From Agrobacterium tumefaciens (GTDB lineage Bacteria; Pseudomonadota; Alphaproteobacteria; Rhizobiales; Rhizobiaceae), in the NCBI RefSeq assembly GCF_013318015.2, contig NZ_CP115842.1:1797001-1861000 (forward strand): a stretch of DNA of 64,000 bases, read 5' to 3'. The translations under genes and the position numbers were made by a program. The notes beneath the pieces are model-generated. The model searched no databases. It was not told where the DNA came from and saw only the letters and a list, made by a program, of their open reading frames with translations. Each line of letters starts with the position of its first letter. Positions within the stretch are counted from its first letter, which is position 1. Shown here piece by piece: positions 17,501 to 27,700 of this stretch.

Positions 17501-17836
17501 CTAACCGCCCGCTCCCGGGTTCTTCGAAAAAATGGAAAACTTGGCCGCAGCACCATTCATGATGTCGGCATCATCAGGCGGCGTTCTTTTCTGGTGCACG
17601 CGCGGCCAGATGCCGGAATAGTGGCGGTTGAGGTCAAGCCAGACATGCAGACCCGCCTCGGTATCCGGCCGGATTGCCGCGGCCGGACATTCGTGCTCGC
17701 AGATGCCGCAATCGATACATTGATCCGGGTGAATGACGAGCATGTTCTCGCCTGCATAAAAACATTCGACCGGGCAGACTTCCACGCAGTCCATGTATTT
17801 GCAGGCGATACAGTTTTCGGTGACGACATAGGACAT
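17501..17836 (-). CDS. fdxA: 7Fe-type ferredoxin (FdxA family)
   Basis: 111 residues with cysteines at 9, 12, 17, 21 and 40, 43, 46, 50: [14 protein letters not shown] then [12 protein letters not shown]. This is the arrangement of one 3Fe-4S plus one 4Fe-4S cluster, as in the small soluble FdxA ferredoxins of alphaproteobacteria. The C-terminal tail (about 60-111) has Trp- and Asp-rich segments usual in this family. It donates electrons in the cytoplasm. The neighbouring flavin reductase gene immediately downstream is a likely functional partner; superoxide dismutase lies 100 nt upstream. Confidence 0.9.
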   Translation of the reverse strand: MSYVVTENCIACKYMDCVEVCPVECFYAGENMLVIHPDQCIDCGICEHECPAAAIRPDTEAGLHVWLDLNRHYSGIWPRVHQKRTPPDDADIMNGAAAKFSIFSKNPGAGG

Positions 17837-17938
17837 GGGGATGCTCGCATGGAGTTGCAGCCGGACGGCGGCTGTCCGGCTGCGCCTGACCCGGTCGCCC
17901 CCATGGCAGCGAGACCGGTCGGCTCGGTGGGGCTCAAA

Positions 17939-18538
17939 TCAGAGGCGGGCGGCCACTGCCTGCCAGTTCACCAGATTGTCGAGGAAGTTCTCAATATAGG
18001 CCGGACGCTTGTTGCGGAAATCGATGTAATAGCTGTGTTCCCACACGTCGCAGCCGAGAATCGCCTTCTGGCCGAAGCACAGCGGGTTAACGCCGTTTTC
18101 CGTGCGGGTGATCTTCAGTGTGCCATCGGTATCCGCCACCAGCCACGCCCAGCCCGAGCCGAATTGCGAAGCGCCAGCGAGGGCAAAATTCTGCTTGAAC
18201 AGCGCCACCGAGCCGAAAGACTGCGTCAGCGCATCTTCCAGCACCTTGGGAATCGCATGTTTTTGTGGCCCCATGATTTCCCAGAAGAGATTGTGGTTCC
18301 AGTGCTGGGAGGCATTGTTGAAGATGCCGGACTGCGCGACCGCACCTTTTTCATAGGTGGCGCGCACGATCTCCTCGAGGCTGCTGTTTTCCCATTCGGT
18401 GCCTGATATCGCCTTGTTGAGATTGTCGACATAGGCCTTGTGATGAAGATCATGATGGAACTTCAGCGTCTCCTCGGACATGCCAGAAGGGGCGAGCGCA
18501 TCATGGGCATAGGGGAGGTCGGGAAGCTGGAAAGCCAT
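17939..18538 (-). CDS. sodB: Fe/Mn superoxide dismutase
   Basis: 199 residues of the iron/manganese SOD family, which turns superoxide into oxygen and peroxide. Metal-ligand context is visible: LKFHHDLHHKAYVDNLN, NNASQHWNHNLFW, and the C-terminal DVWEHSYYIDFRNKRPAY that carries Asp and His ligands. FGSGWAWLV is the usual core motif. The start MAFQLPDLPYAHDAL follows an AAGGA site; an in-frame Met 19 residues earlier gives no signal peptide and is unlikely. Fe- versus Mn-use cannot be settled by eye. Confidence 0.93.
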   Translation of the reverse strand: MAFQLPDLPYAHDALAPSGMSEETLKFHHDLHHKAYVDNLNKAISGTEWENSSLEEIVRATYEKGAVAQSGIFNNASQHWNHNLFWEIMGPQKHAIPKVLEDALTQSFGSVALFKQNFALAGASQFGSGWAWLVADTDGTLKITRTENGVNPLCFGQKAILGCDVWEHSYYIDFRNKRPAYIENFLDNLVNWQAVAARL

Positions 18539-18702
18539 GGGGTATTCCTTTGTCACTGTTTGCTCAAGAGCATGGAAAAAGCCTTGCGAAAACAAGGTGA
18601 CAATACTTCTAGGACCTCAATCACAGTTGAGGTCAAGCGGTTTTTCGGGGGATAAATCCACGAACTGGCGGGCTTATGAAACATGCGCCACGATGGCGCG
18701 GA

Positions 18703-19272
18703 TTATCGCTCGTCGACGTTCACCGCGGCGACCCATTCTTCGAGTGCCCTGCGAATTGCCGAGTTCGCATCTTCCCCGCGGACGAATGCCCACCATGTAT
18801 GTGCGCCTTGCCACAAGGCGGCCATCTGCCAGCCAAGCCGTTCCTCTCTAGCCTTGTCGTGGGTAAGGCGGCAGCCAAGCGCCTGGGCGAGGGTGTGTCC
18901 CCAGAGTGCTCCTCTCGCGCGCAGCTTCGGATTGCGAATGTCTTCTCTCAGCAGCAGCAACCCGTCACTGGCGTTTTGTTCTGCGGCTTCGGGGGGCATG
19001 AGGCGCATGAGAAGGGATATGGCGCCCTGCGGCGTCAATGGTTCCTCCTCATCGGCTGTTTCCGTTTCCGCCTGCAGCTTGTCCCAGGCGCGCAGAAGCA
19101 CGGTTTCGACAAGGTCTTCGCGCTTGCCGTAACGCTGCACCAGGGTTGCCGCAGATAGGCCGCAGGCCTTTGCGGCTGCGGCAAAAGTCAGCCCGTCGGG
19201 GCCTGTCTGCAACATGAGGGGCAGCAGGACATCCAGCACCTGATCATCTGAAATCGACTTGTGTCTTGGCAT
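18703..19272 (-). CDS. TetR-family transcriptional regulator
   Basis: 189 residues. The N-terminal helix-turn-helix reads TFAAAAKACGLSAATLVQRY, followed by the GKREDLVETVLL helix typical of TetR proteins; the remainder is an all-helical ligand-binding domain. It is divergent from a dihydrofolate-reductase-like gene with only 46 nt between starts, so it most likely represses that gene and itself. The inducer is unknown. Confidence 0.85.
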   Translation of the reverse strand: MPRHKSISDDQVLDVLLPLMLQTGPDGLTFAAAAKACGLSAATLVQRYGKREDLVETVLLRAWDKLQAETETADEEEPLTPQGAISLLMRLMPPEAAEQNASDGLLLLREDIRNPKLRARGALWGHTLAQALGCRLTHDKAREERLGWQMAALWQGAHTWWAFVRGEDANSAIRRALEEWVAAVNVDER

Positions 19273-19275
19273 GAC

Positions 19276-19293
19276 ATATATATAAACGTATAT
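19276..19293. promoter_or_regulatory. Likely TetR operator and promoter region
   Basis: A short AT-rich dyad (ATATA...TATAT) sits in the 46-nt gap between the divergent TetR and reductase-like genes, in otherwise GC-rich DNA. Both promoters must lie here or overlap the start codons. Confidence 0.4.
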
Positions 19294-19318
19294 TCATTAA
19301 TAAATCAAGGAGGATAAT

Positions 19319-19846
19319 ATGGCGGTCATTCGCGGATATATCGCGGCGAGTCTGGACGGGCGGATCGTTTCTGGAGACGGCTCCTTGGACTGGCTCTACA
19401 AATATGATGATATGGACCTCGGCGAACACGATTATCGCCTTTTCCTGAAAGGAATTCGAACGGTGGTCATGGGGCGGGCGACCTATGATTTCATCGCCGG
19501 TGAACAGGCGCCCTGGGCTTACGGAGATCAACGCGTTATCGTCGTCACCTCAAGGCCGATCGAGGGCCCCAAGGGACCTCTGGAGGCGCGCAGCGATGTG
19601 GGCTCGTTGATCGAGGAATTGCGCGCACTCGATGATGGCGATGTCTGGATGCTGGGCGGCGGAAAGCTGCAGATGGCCTTTCTGGAGCGTGATGCACTGG
19701 ATGAGATCGAGATTTATGTCATCCCGGAAATCCTTGGCTCAGGTGAGCCCCTTTTTCCGCTCACCGGGCATCGGGCCAGTCCCACTCTCGTGAGCGCAAC
19801 GGCAATCGAAAAGGGCTGCGTTCGATTGCACTACCGCTTCTCGTGA
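19319..19846 (+). CDS. Dihydrofolate reductase / RibD C-terminal family protein
   Basis: 175 residues with the RibD_C/YyaP-type reductase fold: IRGYIAASLDGRIVSGDGSLDWL, VMGRATYDFI (NADPH-binding GxATY) and DVWMLGGGKLQMAFLE. Family members are small NADPH-dependent oxidoreductases, mostly of unknown substrate and distinct from FolA. AGGAGG lies 6 nt before the ATG. Regulation by the divergent TetR protein is likely. Confidence 0.85.
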   Translation: MAVIRGYIAASLDGRIVSGDGSLDWLYKYDDMDLGEHDYRLFLKGIRTVVMGRATYDFIAGEQAPWAYGDQRVIVVTSRPIEGPKGPLEARSDVGSLIEELRALDDGDVWMLGGGKLQMAFLERDALDEIEIYVIPEILGSGEPLFPLTGHRASPTLVSATAIEKGCVRLHYRFS

Positions 19847-19938
19847 TGCTCTCGGGTTCATGATGTTAGTGAGGTGGCGAGGAATGGTCGATACAGACCG
19901 TGCCAGCTGCTCCCGGCCTAACTGCGCGGTTTCCGCCG

Positions 19939-21006
19939 TCAAAGCCCGAGAAACTTAAAAGGCTTGGTGTCCTTCAAGCTGTCATTCGCCATCCCCGAAT
20001 AAATCTGCATCTGATTGGGGCCCAGGTCGAGTTTCTTGACCTTACCCGTCTCTTTCGAAAGGTCGAGTTTTGTCATGTCGATCCAGAAGATGTTCGGCGT
20101 CAATGCGGATTCGAAGAAATAGAGCTTGCGCTTGTGGTCTATCACCGTGCGCCAGCGGGTAGAGGAAATATTCGGCTGGTCCGGCGTGGTGATACCGTAG
20201 GGAACGGAAACATTGCGGATGACGCTAAAGACGCTGGCTATCGCCTCGACCGGATTTTCGCTCTTGGGGATGGCATTGGCGTAGAATGAAGCCCGGGCGA
20301 ACCGGTCCGCGGCGCGATTGGTGCCCGGCAGCATGACGGTGCCGCCGATCTGCTTCCAATATTCGTTGAGCGCCAGCTGGTGATCGAAGGTCGGCGAATT
20401 GGTCATGACCTGATATTGACGACCGTGGTGGATGACCTGCTTGCCGTCAATATATTCGATGATCGCACTGTCACCGGTCGCATCCGAAAGGGAAAGGTGT
20501 AAGGTCGCCAGACGTTCTTCGCCGGGAACATTGTCGGTGACAATGGTGAAAGGGTTCTTCTCGAGCGCGCTGACGGCCTCGTCCACCGTTGCGAAATTAT
20601 CGAGCGCATATTGCGCCCAGGCGGCGATGGAGAGGCCCGGCGATTTCCCGTCATAAGCGGGATAGCTCGACTCGACCAGCCAGAGAACATTTGCAGCAAG
20701 GCCTGCCTCATTCATGCCGTCTGTCGTCGAAATATCGTAACCTGAAGCAATGACGCTGCCGTATTTCGAGGTCCATTTGACCGAATTCGGCCCGGCCTCG
20801 CCGGCGCGTTCCATGCCGCGCGGGAATACCCAGATGTTGGTTCCGACATCCGTCTTCCAATCCATCGACCGGGCCGTCATCACCTGATCATTTTCGCCCA
20901 GATAGACGAAGCGCGTGCAGGCTTCGGCCACAGATGTCGTCAGTGTGGCGACAGACAATATCGCGGCGGTGCAGGCGGAAAAAATCGGCAAGGTCTTCAG
21001 GTGCAT
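19939..21006 (-). CDS. Choloylglycine-hydrolase-family amidase (penicillin V acylase / AHL-acylase type)
   Basis: 355 residues. A signal peptide (MHLKTLPIFSACTAAILS...) ends at SVAEA, leaving Cys30 as the N-terminal nucleophile in CTRFVYLG. Other Ntn-hydrolase features follow: TARSMDW, GMNEAGLAANVLWL and RWRTVIDHKRKLYFF (a catalytic Arg region). The enzyme should cleave linear amides in the periplasm. Agrobacterium homologues of this group cleave penicillin V and N-acyl-homoserine lactones, so quorum-signal degradation is a reasonable guess. I chose the start with GGAGG 7 nt upstream; the longer frame from 21078 has no such site. It is divergent from an outer-membrane barrel gene. Confidence 0.87.
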   Translation of the reverse strand: MHLKTLPIFSACTAAILSVATLTTSVAEACTRFVYLGENDQVMTARSMDWKTDVGTNIWVFPRGMERAGEAGPNSVKWTSKYGSVIASGYDISTTDGMNEAGLAANVLWLVESSYPAYDGKSPGLSIAAWAQYALDNFATVDEAVSALEKNPFTIVTDNVPGEERLATLHLSLSDATGDSAIIEYIDGKQVIHHGRQYQVMTNSPTFDHQLALNEYWKQIGGTVMLPGTNRAADRFARASFYANAIPKSENPVEAIASVFSVIRNVSVPYGITTPDQPNISSTRWRTVIDHKRKLYFFESALTPNIFWIDMTKLDLSKETGKVKKLDLGPNQMQIYSGMANDSLKDTKPFKFLGL

Positions 21007-21117
21007 GGAAAAGCCTCCGGTGTTCGCGGCACAAGATGCAGCGTATGATAGAAAATCGGACTTGTTGCCGGAAGTCAAATAGGCTTAGCTGCGGACGATT
21101 GTCGGGGGGGGAAGGCA

Positions 21118-21951
21118 TTGCTAAAATTACCAATTTTTTCGGCCCTTATGGCTTTTTCCGCAACCGCAGCCACAGCTGCGGACGACGTTGTTGCCACACC
21201 CGCGCCGGTTGATGTGGCACCAGACTGGGCATTTCAGGCGACGGGTTATCTCTGGGCGACCGGCTTGAATGGCAACGTGTCGCCGTTCCAACGTGCCCCG
21301 ACCCTCCATGTGGAGAAATCCTTTTCAGATGTCATGGATGATCTCAATTTCGGTGGGTTTCTCAACATCTGGGGACGTTACGACCGTTTCGTTCTTTCCG
21401 GCGATTTAATGTATGTCGATACCACCGACAGCAAGGCAGCCGGTCCGCTGCCTGCGCTGCAAATTCCAGGTTTGCCAACCTTGCCTGCCGGTGCCGCCAT
21501 TGATGCGACTGTCGACACACAGGAATTCATGGCAACACTGCAGGCGGGTTATCGTCTTATCGACGCGGACGGATTTTCTCTCGACGCGCTTGCCGGCGGG
21601 CGCTTCTGGCATATTTCCAATGACGTTGCGGTTACTGCCAGCCACCCACTGATCGGCAGCGTTTCCGCCAGTCATAGGGAGAGTTTCGGCTGGGTGGACC
21701 CCGTCATCGGCGCGCGCGCATTTTTCAGCCTCACGGACAAGCTGTCCGTTCAGGGGCAGGTGGATATCGGCGGTTTCGGCGCGGGTTCCGATCTCACCTG
21801 GTCAGCACTCGCGACGGTGAACTACATCTTTACCGACACATTGTCGGTCTCGGCAGGCTATAAGGTGCTCGACGTTGATTACTCGCGCGATGGTTATGTC
21901 TTCGATTCACGGCTGAGTGGACCGGTTGTCGGGTTGACGTACCGGTTCTAG
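21118..21951 (+). CDS. Outer-membrane beta-barrel protein, unassigned
   Basis: 277 residues starting at a TTG with a GGAAGG site; an in-frame ATG lies ten codons on. Signal peptide ends at TATAA-DD. The rest alternates amphipathic strands (FQATGYLWATGLNG, VLSGDLMYVDT, ATLQAGYRLIDA, DTLSVSAGYKVLDVDY) and ends in aromatic YRF, the classical barrel C-terminus. This fits an 8- or 10-strand porin-like or OmpW/Omp25-like protein. Function unknown. It is divergent from the periplasmic amidase, so the two may share control. Confidence 0.75.
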   Translation: MLKLPIFSALMAFSATAATAADDVVATPAPVDVAPDWAFQATGYLWATGLNGNVSPFQRAPTLHVEKSFSDVMDDLNFGGFLNIWGRYDRFVLSGDLMYVDTTDSKAAGPLPALQIPGLPTLPAGAAIDATVDTQEFMATLQAGYRLIDADGFSLDALAGGRFWHISNDVAVTASHPLIGSVSASHRESFGWVDPVIGARAFFSLTDKLSVQGQVDIGGFGAGSDLTWSALATVNYIFTDTLSVSAGYKVLDVDYSRDGYVFDSRLSGPVVGLTYRF

Positions 21952-22330
21952 TCACTGTTGTCGCGAGTCTCATCGCCTTTTCACACCCATCCCAGAAACA
22001 ATTTTAGTTTCTCCTTAACTTTGGTCTTCATCTCGGTCTTGCAGGGAGATGCGCATTGCAGTAACTTCTGGTTGTTATTTGACTCGAAGAACCAAAGGGC
22101 ATGAAATTGGCGGGTCGCGCTTAAAATTCACGGATGAAAAATAATATCCATGCCATGGTGTTGGCAGGATTGATTATTTCGTGAATTTCTAATGTGTACG
22201 GTTCTTTCAGAAAATGACTAAAGACTATCGTCTCGTAAAGAAAGTTACTACTTTAACGCTTCTTGGATCAGATGAACTGATCTATGTACCCGGTAGGGGA
22301 TCGACAGCAAGGACAGCTGCAGAGTGAAGC
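21952..22330. other. Gene-free AT-rich stretch before the two-partner secretion locus
   Basis: No credible ORF on either strand. Base composition is clearly more AT-rich than both flanks. The end of the stretch (about 22225-22330) must carry the promoter and leader of the tpsB-like gene. I see no clear hairpin terminator or palindrome. Confidence 0.5.
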
Positions 22331-24211
22331 ATGGGCGGCATTGCCGCGACAAACTTCATTTCAAATGCAGGCCTCCGAAATATGCCACTTGCTGCTTTCA
22401 TTCCTGGTTTCCGACGGCTAGTCTCTCCTGACTTTTGTCTCGCAATTGTGCCGGCCGCTCAAATCTCAGCCAATTCCCCGAGGAGCGCGGCGAATGGTTT
22501 CAAGCGAACCTTTGCCATTGCGATTTTTGCAAACCTGCTCGCGTCAGGGCAGGCAACTGCACAGTCGCCCGCCGATGATTTTTCCCGCCGGCAGGACCAG
22601 CAACAGCAGTTGCAGCGGCTTGAAAACCTGAAACAGATAACTCCTGATGGCGTCGCTGGTCGTGAGAGCCGAGCGCCAGGAGGCGGCGCGAAGTCCGCTG
22701 GTCCATGCTTCAATATCTCGCGTGTAGAGATAGAAGGTGCTGCAAGTCTGTCCGCCATTGCGGTCGGAAAAGTCACGAAGCGCTACGACAATCGCTGCGT
22801 CGGCGTTGCGGATATTACCACGTTGCTCAAGGCCATCACCGACCTTTATCTGGACAAGGGATTTGTGACTTCGCGCGCTTATGTTCCCCCACAGGATATT
22901 GCCGGAACAAGATTGCTGCGGCTGGTCGTCGTCGAGGGTAGGATCTCGGATATCTACCTTAATGGCCACCCGGTCGCGAGAAACGGCGCATTCGCGACGG
23001 CTTTTCCCGGCGTGAAGGGTGAGGTCGCCAATATTCGCGATATTGAACAGGGGCTGGACCAGATCAACCGCCTGTCATCGAACGACGCGAAAACCTCCAT
23101 GTTGCCGGGCAAAGAGGACGGCACGTCCATCCTCAACGTCGAGAACAAGCCGCGCAAGCGCTGGTACGCGAGCATTTCCAACAACAACCTCGGTCAAGAG
23201 AGTACCGGTTACTCCCAGACCAATGTTTCCGTCGGCTTCGACGACCTGTTGGGCATCAATGATCAGTTGGGGTTCTCCTACGGTCGGAGCGGCCCGGATT
23301 ATCCTTGGGACGACGATGGCCGCGGGCACAGCAACAGCTATTCGGTTAATACAAGCATACCTTATGGATACTGGACGTTTTCAACAAATGGCTCCTGGTA
23401 CGAATATAACAGCACCATTCCCGGCAATTTTGGGCCGATCGAAACCTCGGGCAATTCCGGTCAGGTTGGATTTGGCATAGATCGCGTCATTCTGCGCGAC
23501 AAGGATTCTATCACGACGCTCAGAGGCGGTCTCACCTACAAGCAGACCGACAACTTTCTTCTCGGCAATCGAATTGAGGTGGGAAGCCGTCGATACACGA
23601 TTGGCAGTCTGGGCTTGTCGCGTTCACAGAGAATTCTGGGTGGCGTCATCGCTCTCGATTTTGCCCTTGATAAGGGTCTTGATCTCTTCGACGCCGTGGA
23701 GGCCGGAGAGCCGGGGGCGGGCACGGCGGATCCCCGGTTTTTGAAATTCAACACTACCGTCAGCGCGACGCGGCCGTTCGAGGCGGCTGGCCAGCGGTTC
23801 GAATTAACGACGCTCCTCAATGCCCAATATTCGCCCGATAACATGTTTGGCGCAGAACAGATCGGGCTTGGTGGCTCCAGCAATGTACGGGGCTCAAGGG
23901 AAAGCGTCATATTCGGTAACAACGGATTTTTCAGCCGCAACGAACTGGTTTGGCGGACAATGCCATGGGAGGGCACAAGTCTGGCGCCCGTTCTGGGCGA
24001 ATTACGCCCCTACATGGCCCTCGATTATGGCCGCGTGTTCTCGCAGCATCGCTTCGATTTTCCAGACGGCTATCTCGCGAGTTGGACCGTTGGTGCGAAA
24101 CTCGTTGGCGGAAACATCAGTGCCGATTTCGGCTACTCCCAGGCATTTTCCAGCAGCGTCAGTCACGGACGCGGCAATCTCATTTTCGCCAGCGTGACGG
24201 CACGCTGGTAG
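22331..24211 (+). CDS. TpsB (ShlB/FhaC/HecB)-type two-partner secretion transporter
   Basis: 626 residues from the first ATG; a second in-frame ATG at 22382 is possible and no start has a strong ribosome site. A hydrophobic stretch near residues 58-76 ending TAQSPADD looks like the signal peptide, making the N-terminus unusually long. Gln-rich RRQDQQQQLQRLEN (periplasmic helix) is followed by POTRA-like repeats (CFNISRVEIEGAASL, LLRLVVVEGRISDIYL) and a 16-strand Omp85-type barrel with GLGGSSNVRGSRES, the conserved L6 VRGY/F-like loop. It ends in ASVTARW. It should export the large partner encoded ~500 nt downstream across the outer membrane. Confidence 0.92.
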   Translation: MGGIAATNFISNAGLRNMPLAAFIPGFRRLVSPDFCLAIVPAAQISANSPRSAANGFKRTFAIAIFANLLASGQATAQSPADDFSRRQDQQQQLQRLENLKQITPDGVAGRESRAPGGGAKSAGPCFNISRVEIEGAASLSAIAVGKVTKRYDNRCVGVADITTLLKAITDLYLDKGFVTSRAYVPPQDIAGTRLLRLVVVEGRISDIYLNGHPVARNGAFATAFPGVKGEVANIRDIEQGLDQINRLSSNDAKTSMLPGKEDGTSILNVENKPRKRWYASISNNNLGQESTGYSQTNVSVGFDDLLGINDQLGFSYGRSGPDYPWDDDGRGHSNSYSVNTSIPYGYWTFSTNGSWYEYNSTIPGNFGPIETSGNSGQVGFGIDRVILRDKDSITTLRGGLTYKQTDNFLLGNRIEVGSRRYTIGSLGLSRSQRILGGVIALDFALDKGLDLFDAVEAGEPGAGTADPRFLKFNTTVSATRPFEAAGQRFELTTLLNAQYSPDNMFGAEQIGLGGSSNVRGSRESVIFGNNGFFSRNELVWRTMPWEGTSLAPVLGELRPYMALDYGRVFSQHRFDFPDGYLASWTVGAKLVGGNISADFGYSQAFSSSVSHGRGNLIFASVTARW

Positions 24212-24229
24212 GCTTCAAAAGAGAATATT

Positions 24230-24682
24230 ATGGTCAGATCTTCTTTTCACGCCCCCAAATTGTCTGTCGTATTCGCGCTGGTGGCGACTGCCAGTGTCGT
24301 TTCCGGCTGCGGTGGCCGGGCAGCGCATCCGGTTGCCTCGACAAACCCTGCCGACAGCGCTTTCGATTGCGCCGGCATCAAGCGCGAATTCGAGGCTAAC
24401 GAACGGCAGGTCCTGGCAACGGTGAAAGAACGATCCGATGCGCAGGGTAAAAACGTCGTCCTCGGTGCGACAGGTGTTCTTCTGTTTTGGCCGGCTCTTT
24501 TCTTTATGGATCCGAAATCGCCAGAGAAACTGGAGATCGACGCATTGCGTAACCGCAATCAGGTCCTTGGCGAGATTGCCAAAAGCAAAAAATGCCCGGC
24601 CCCGCAGTCGAAGCTGGCGGATGTCTACAAGAAACTCGACGCCAAGCCGTCCCAGGCCGACACGAGCAGAAAAGACCGCTAA
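24230..24682 (+). CDS. Small lipoprotein between tpsB and tpsA
   Basis: 150 residues. The signal peptide ends in a lipobox, VSGC with Cys27, so it is probably a lipid-anchored protein. Downstream come a helical segment with many charged residues, a short hydrophobic stretch LLFWPALFFMD (about 84-94) and a Lys-rich helical C-terminus. It sits 18 nt after the transporter stop and 36 nt before the exoprotein, so it is part of the operon. Lipoproteins of this type recur near some two-partner systems, but no role is established that I can name; assistance to secretion or folding is a guess. Confidence 0.75.
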   Translation: MVRSSFHAPKLSVVFALVATASVVSGCGGRAAHPVASTNPADSAFDCAGIKREFEANERQVLATVKERSDAQGKNVVLGATGVLLFWPALFFMDPKSPEKLEIDALRNRNQVLGEIAKSKKCPAPQSKLADVYKKLDAKPSQADTSRKDR

Positions 24683-24718
24683 GCCCCAAATTCCGTCTGC
24701 CACGAGAGGCGAACAACA

Positions 24719-27700
24719 ATGACATCACAGTTTAAGCGTCTTCCACGCAAAACAACCGACCTCGCATTGTTCGCCAATGCCGGGACGCTGGCTCAAAAAA
24801 TCATTGCCACCGTTGTCAGTTTTACGCTCGTGCTTCAGCCAGTGCTTCTTCACGCACAGGACATATCGCCGGAAGTTGGAGGATCTTTTGCAAATCGCCC
24901 CGGGATAGGGGCTGCTCCGAACGGCGTGCCGCTCATCGATATCGTCGGACCCAACAGCCAGGGTCTGTCGCACAACAAATACAACAATTTCAACGTCGGC
25001 ACGCCGGGCGTTATTCTCAACAACTACAATGGTGAGATCGGTACGTCGAAGCTGGGTGCCGCGACACCTGGCAATCCAAACCTTCAAGGCAGGGGTGCTG
25101 CCACGGTCATCCTCAATGAGGTGACGTCGCAAAATCGCAGTTCTCTCGTCGGGCCGACCGAAGTGTTCGGCGGCCGCGCCGACGTCATTATCGCCAATCC
25201 GAACGGAATCACCTGCGACGGCTGCGGTTTCATCAACACGCCACGCGCCACGCTGACGACGGGTGTGCCTGACATCGGCGCTGATGGACGTCTCAATGGC
25301 TTCACGGTCAATAGCGGAGACGTCACGTTTGGTCCGAAGGGCGCGAATTTTGCGACAGGGGACGGGAGAGTCGATCTGTTCGATATCGTATCCCGCACCA
25401 TCCATATTGACGGTACGATTTATGGCGAGGATTTGCGCCTGACGGCCGGCAAGAGCAAGTTCGATTATGCCACGGGGGATGCAACTCCACTTGATGCGAC
25501 CTCCGGAACACCTGAATACGCAATCGACGGTTCAGCACTCGGGGCCATGCAGGCCGGCCGTATCAAGATGGTCGTCACGGAAAAGGGCGCTGGCGTTCGC
25601 ATGCGCGGAGACATGGCCGCCAATGCCGGGGAGCTCTCGCTGTCGGCCGACGGCAAAATCTCGATCGGCAATGCCTCTGGCAATAACGGTGTGAACATTT
25701 CCTCTAAGGGAAGTGTTTCAACTGGTCGTCTGACCTCGAAAAAGTCGGTGTCGGTTAAGGCGGGCAAGGACACCAAGGTCGCTTCGATCGGTGCTGAAGA
25801 GGATATTCTGATCAATGGTGGGGCCGGCTTCATAGATGTCGCCGGTACTCTCGGGACCAGTGGTGCAGTCAACCTTCTGGCAGATGGGCGTATTGCCTTG
25901 GCCGACGCGTCGGCTACCGGACCCGTTTCGCTGTGGTCCGGGGCTGGCTCCATTGCCATCAGCGGCACGGCCCAGTCTGGCACGGCGATGTCGCTAACGG
26001 CGGCTTCAGGCGCGATCACAGCGGGCTCGCTGCTTTCGAAAGGCGATTTGGCGCTGCTTTCCGGCCTTCATCTCGGGATTTCCGGGCTCGTGCTTGCAGA
26101 AGGGAATTTGCAGGCTTCGGCTGGCAGCGACATCCGCTATGACAGTCTGGAGGCAAACGGAGACGTTTTGCTGTCTTCGACAAATGGTGTCATCAGCTTC
26201 GATAAACGCACGGCCGCCGGGGGCGACATCAGGATCAGGCAGCAAAATGCCGACCTTTCCAATAACAGGAGCAGACTTGCCACATCCGGCACGCTCTACA
26301 TCGATGCCAATAATATTAATCTCACCAACAGCACGCTAACGTCAGGTGGCATTGATCTCACCTCATCTGGAACGACAGATCTGACGGGTGCGCGGCTCAA
26401 TGCTGTCACCGCGAGCAGCACAGCTCGTTCCGTTCAGGGGTCAGGTGACATCGCGATCCAAGCGGGTAGCCTCACTGCAAATGACGTCACCAATATTCTT
26501 GCGGCCCATAATCTGACGCTGTCGCTTTCGCAACTTGCCAACGCCGGTCAGTTGGCTGCTGGCAATGATCTTACCCTCAATATCGCTGGCAACCTCACCA
26601 ACACCGCCACGGGGCTCATCTATGCCGGTAACGACGCGGCACTTTTCGTGGGCGGCGTGCTTGCCAATGATCAGGGGGCGATTGTCGCAGGTCGTGACCT
26701 CACAATTGCTGGAAGTGCTTCTGGCGCGCGCAACGCTGCTACGGTCAACAGTTCAGGTCTAATTTCCGCTAGTCGCAATATCTCGATCCTGACGGCAAAT
26801 CTGCGTAACGAGAAAAGCGTGGCTCCGACCTATACGAGCCAGCAAATCTCAAACGCACTCGTGTCGGCTTATGACACCTATTATGCACGCGAATGTGGAG
26901 ATTGTTCATCTCCCGTCTCTTTTGCTGGCAAGCAGTTCGTCATTGGTGCGCCCATTCGCCATGTCTATCGTGATGTGACTGAAGACCGTCTCACATCGGC
27001 TGGTAGCCCCGCAGCGACAATCGAGGCGGGCAATACGCTTTTTGTCGATACCGTCGATCTTACCAATGCCTATAGCAACATCGAAGCCGGCTCCGGCATG
27101 ACACTTGTTGGCTCCGGCACGCTGAACAATCTCGGTTTGCAATTGCAGCGTACCACTTCGCTCAATTGCAACCAACAAGGCGGCTGCCAGTATTTTCCCG
27201 ATGTCATCTATGAGTGGCAGGAAACGAAGACAACGGGCGATACTGGAGGCCACGAGAGCTCATGGCAGGTCTCTATGCCTGGTCCCAGTCCCTTTGGAAC
27301 GGGGGATGCGTCAAAGGATATCGGGCCGGGACGGACCGTGGAAAGTGTCGAGGCGATCGGCGGTGTTCCCGCGGAGATCCGCTCTGGCGGAGCGCTGAGC
27401 ATTACCGGTTTTGGTGCCGTTAACAATACCGCCGCAGCAGGTACGATCGCCGACCATGTCGCTGTGGCAGCGCCTGCGCCTTCGAGCGATCCCACCGGAT
27501 TGCTCGCTGGCATGACCGCAAGCGGTGCGCTGTTCACACTCGGCTCCGTTGCAACCCCGCAGTCCGGTGGCTTTGGCGGCACCATTCCCGGTCAGACGTT
27601 CCTCTATGAAACGCGTGCCGCCTTCCTCGATGTCTCGAAATTCTACGGATCGAGCTATTTCCTTGGCCGCATCGGCTACCAGCCGGACCGGCAGATCCAG

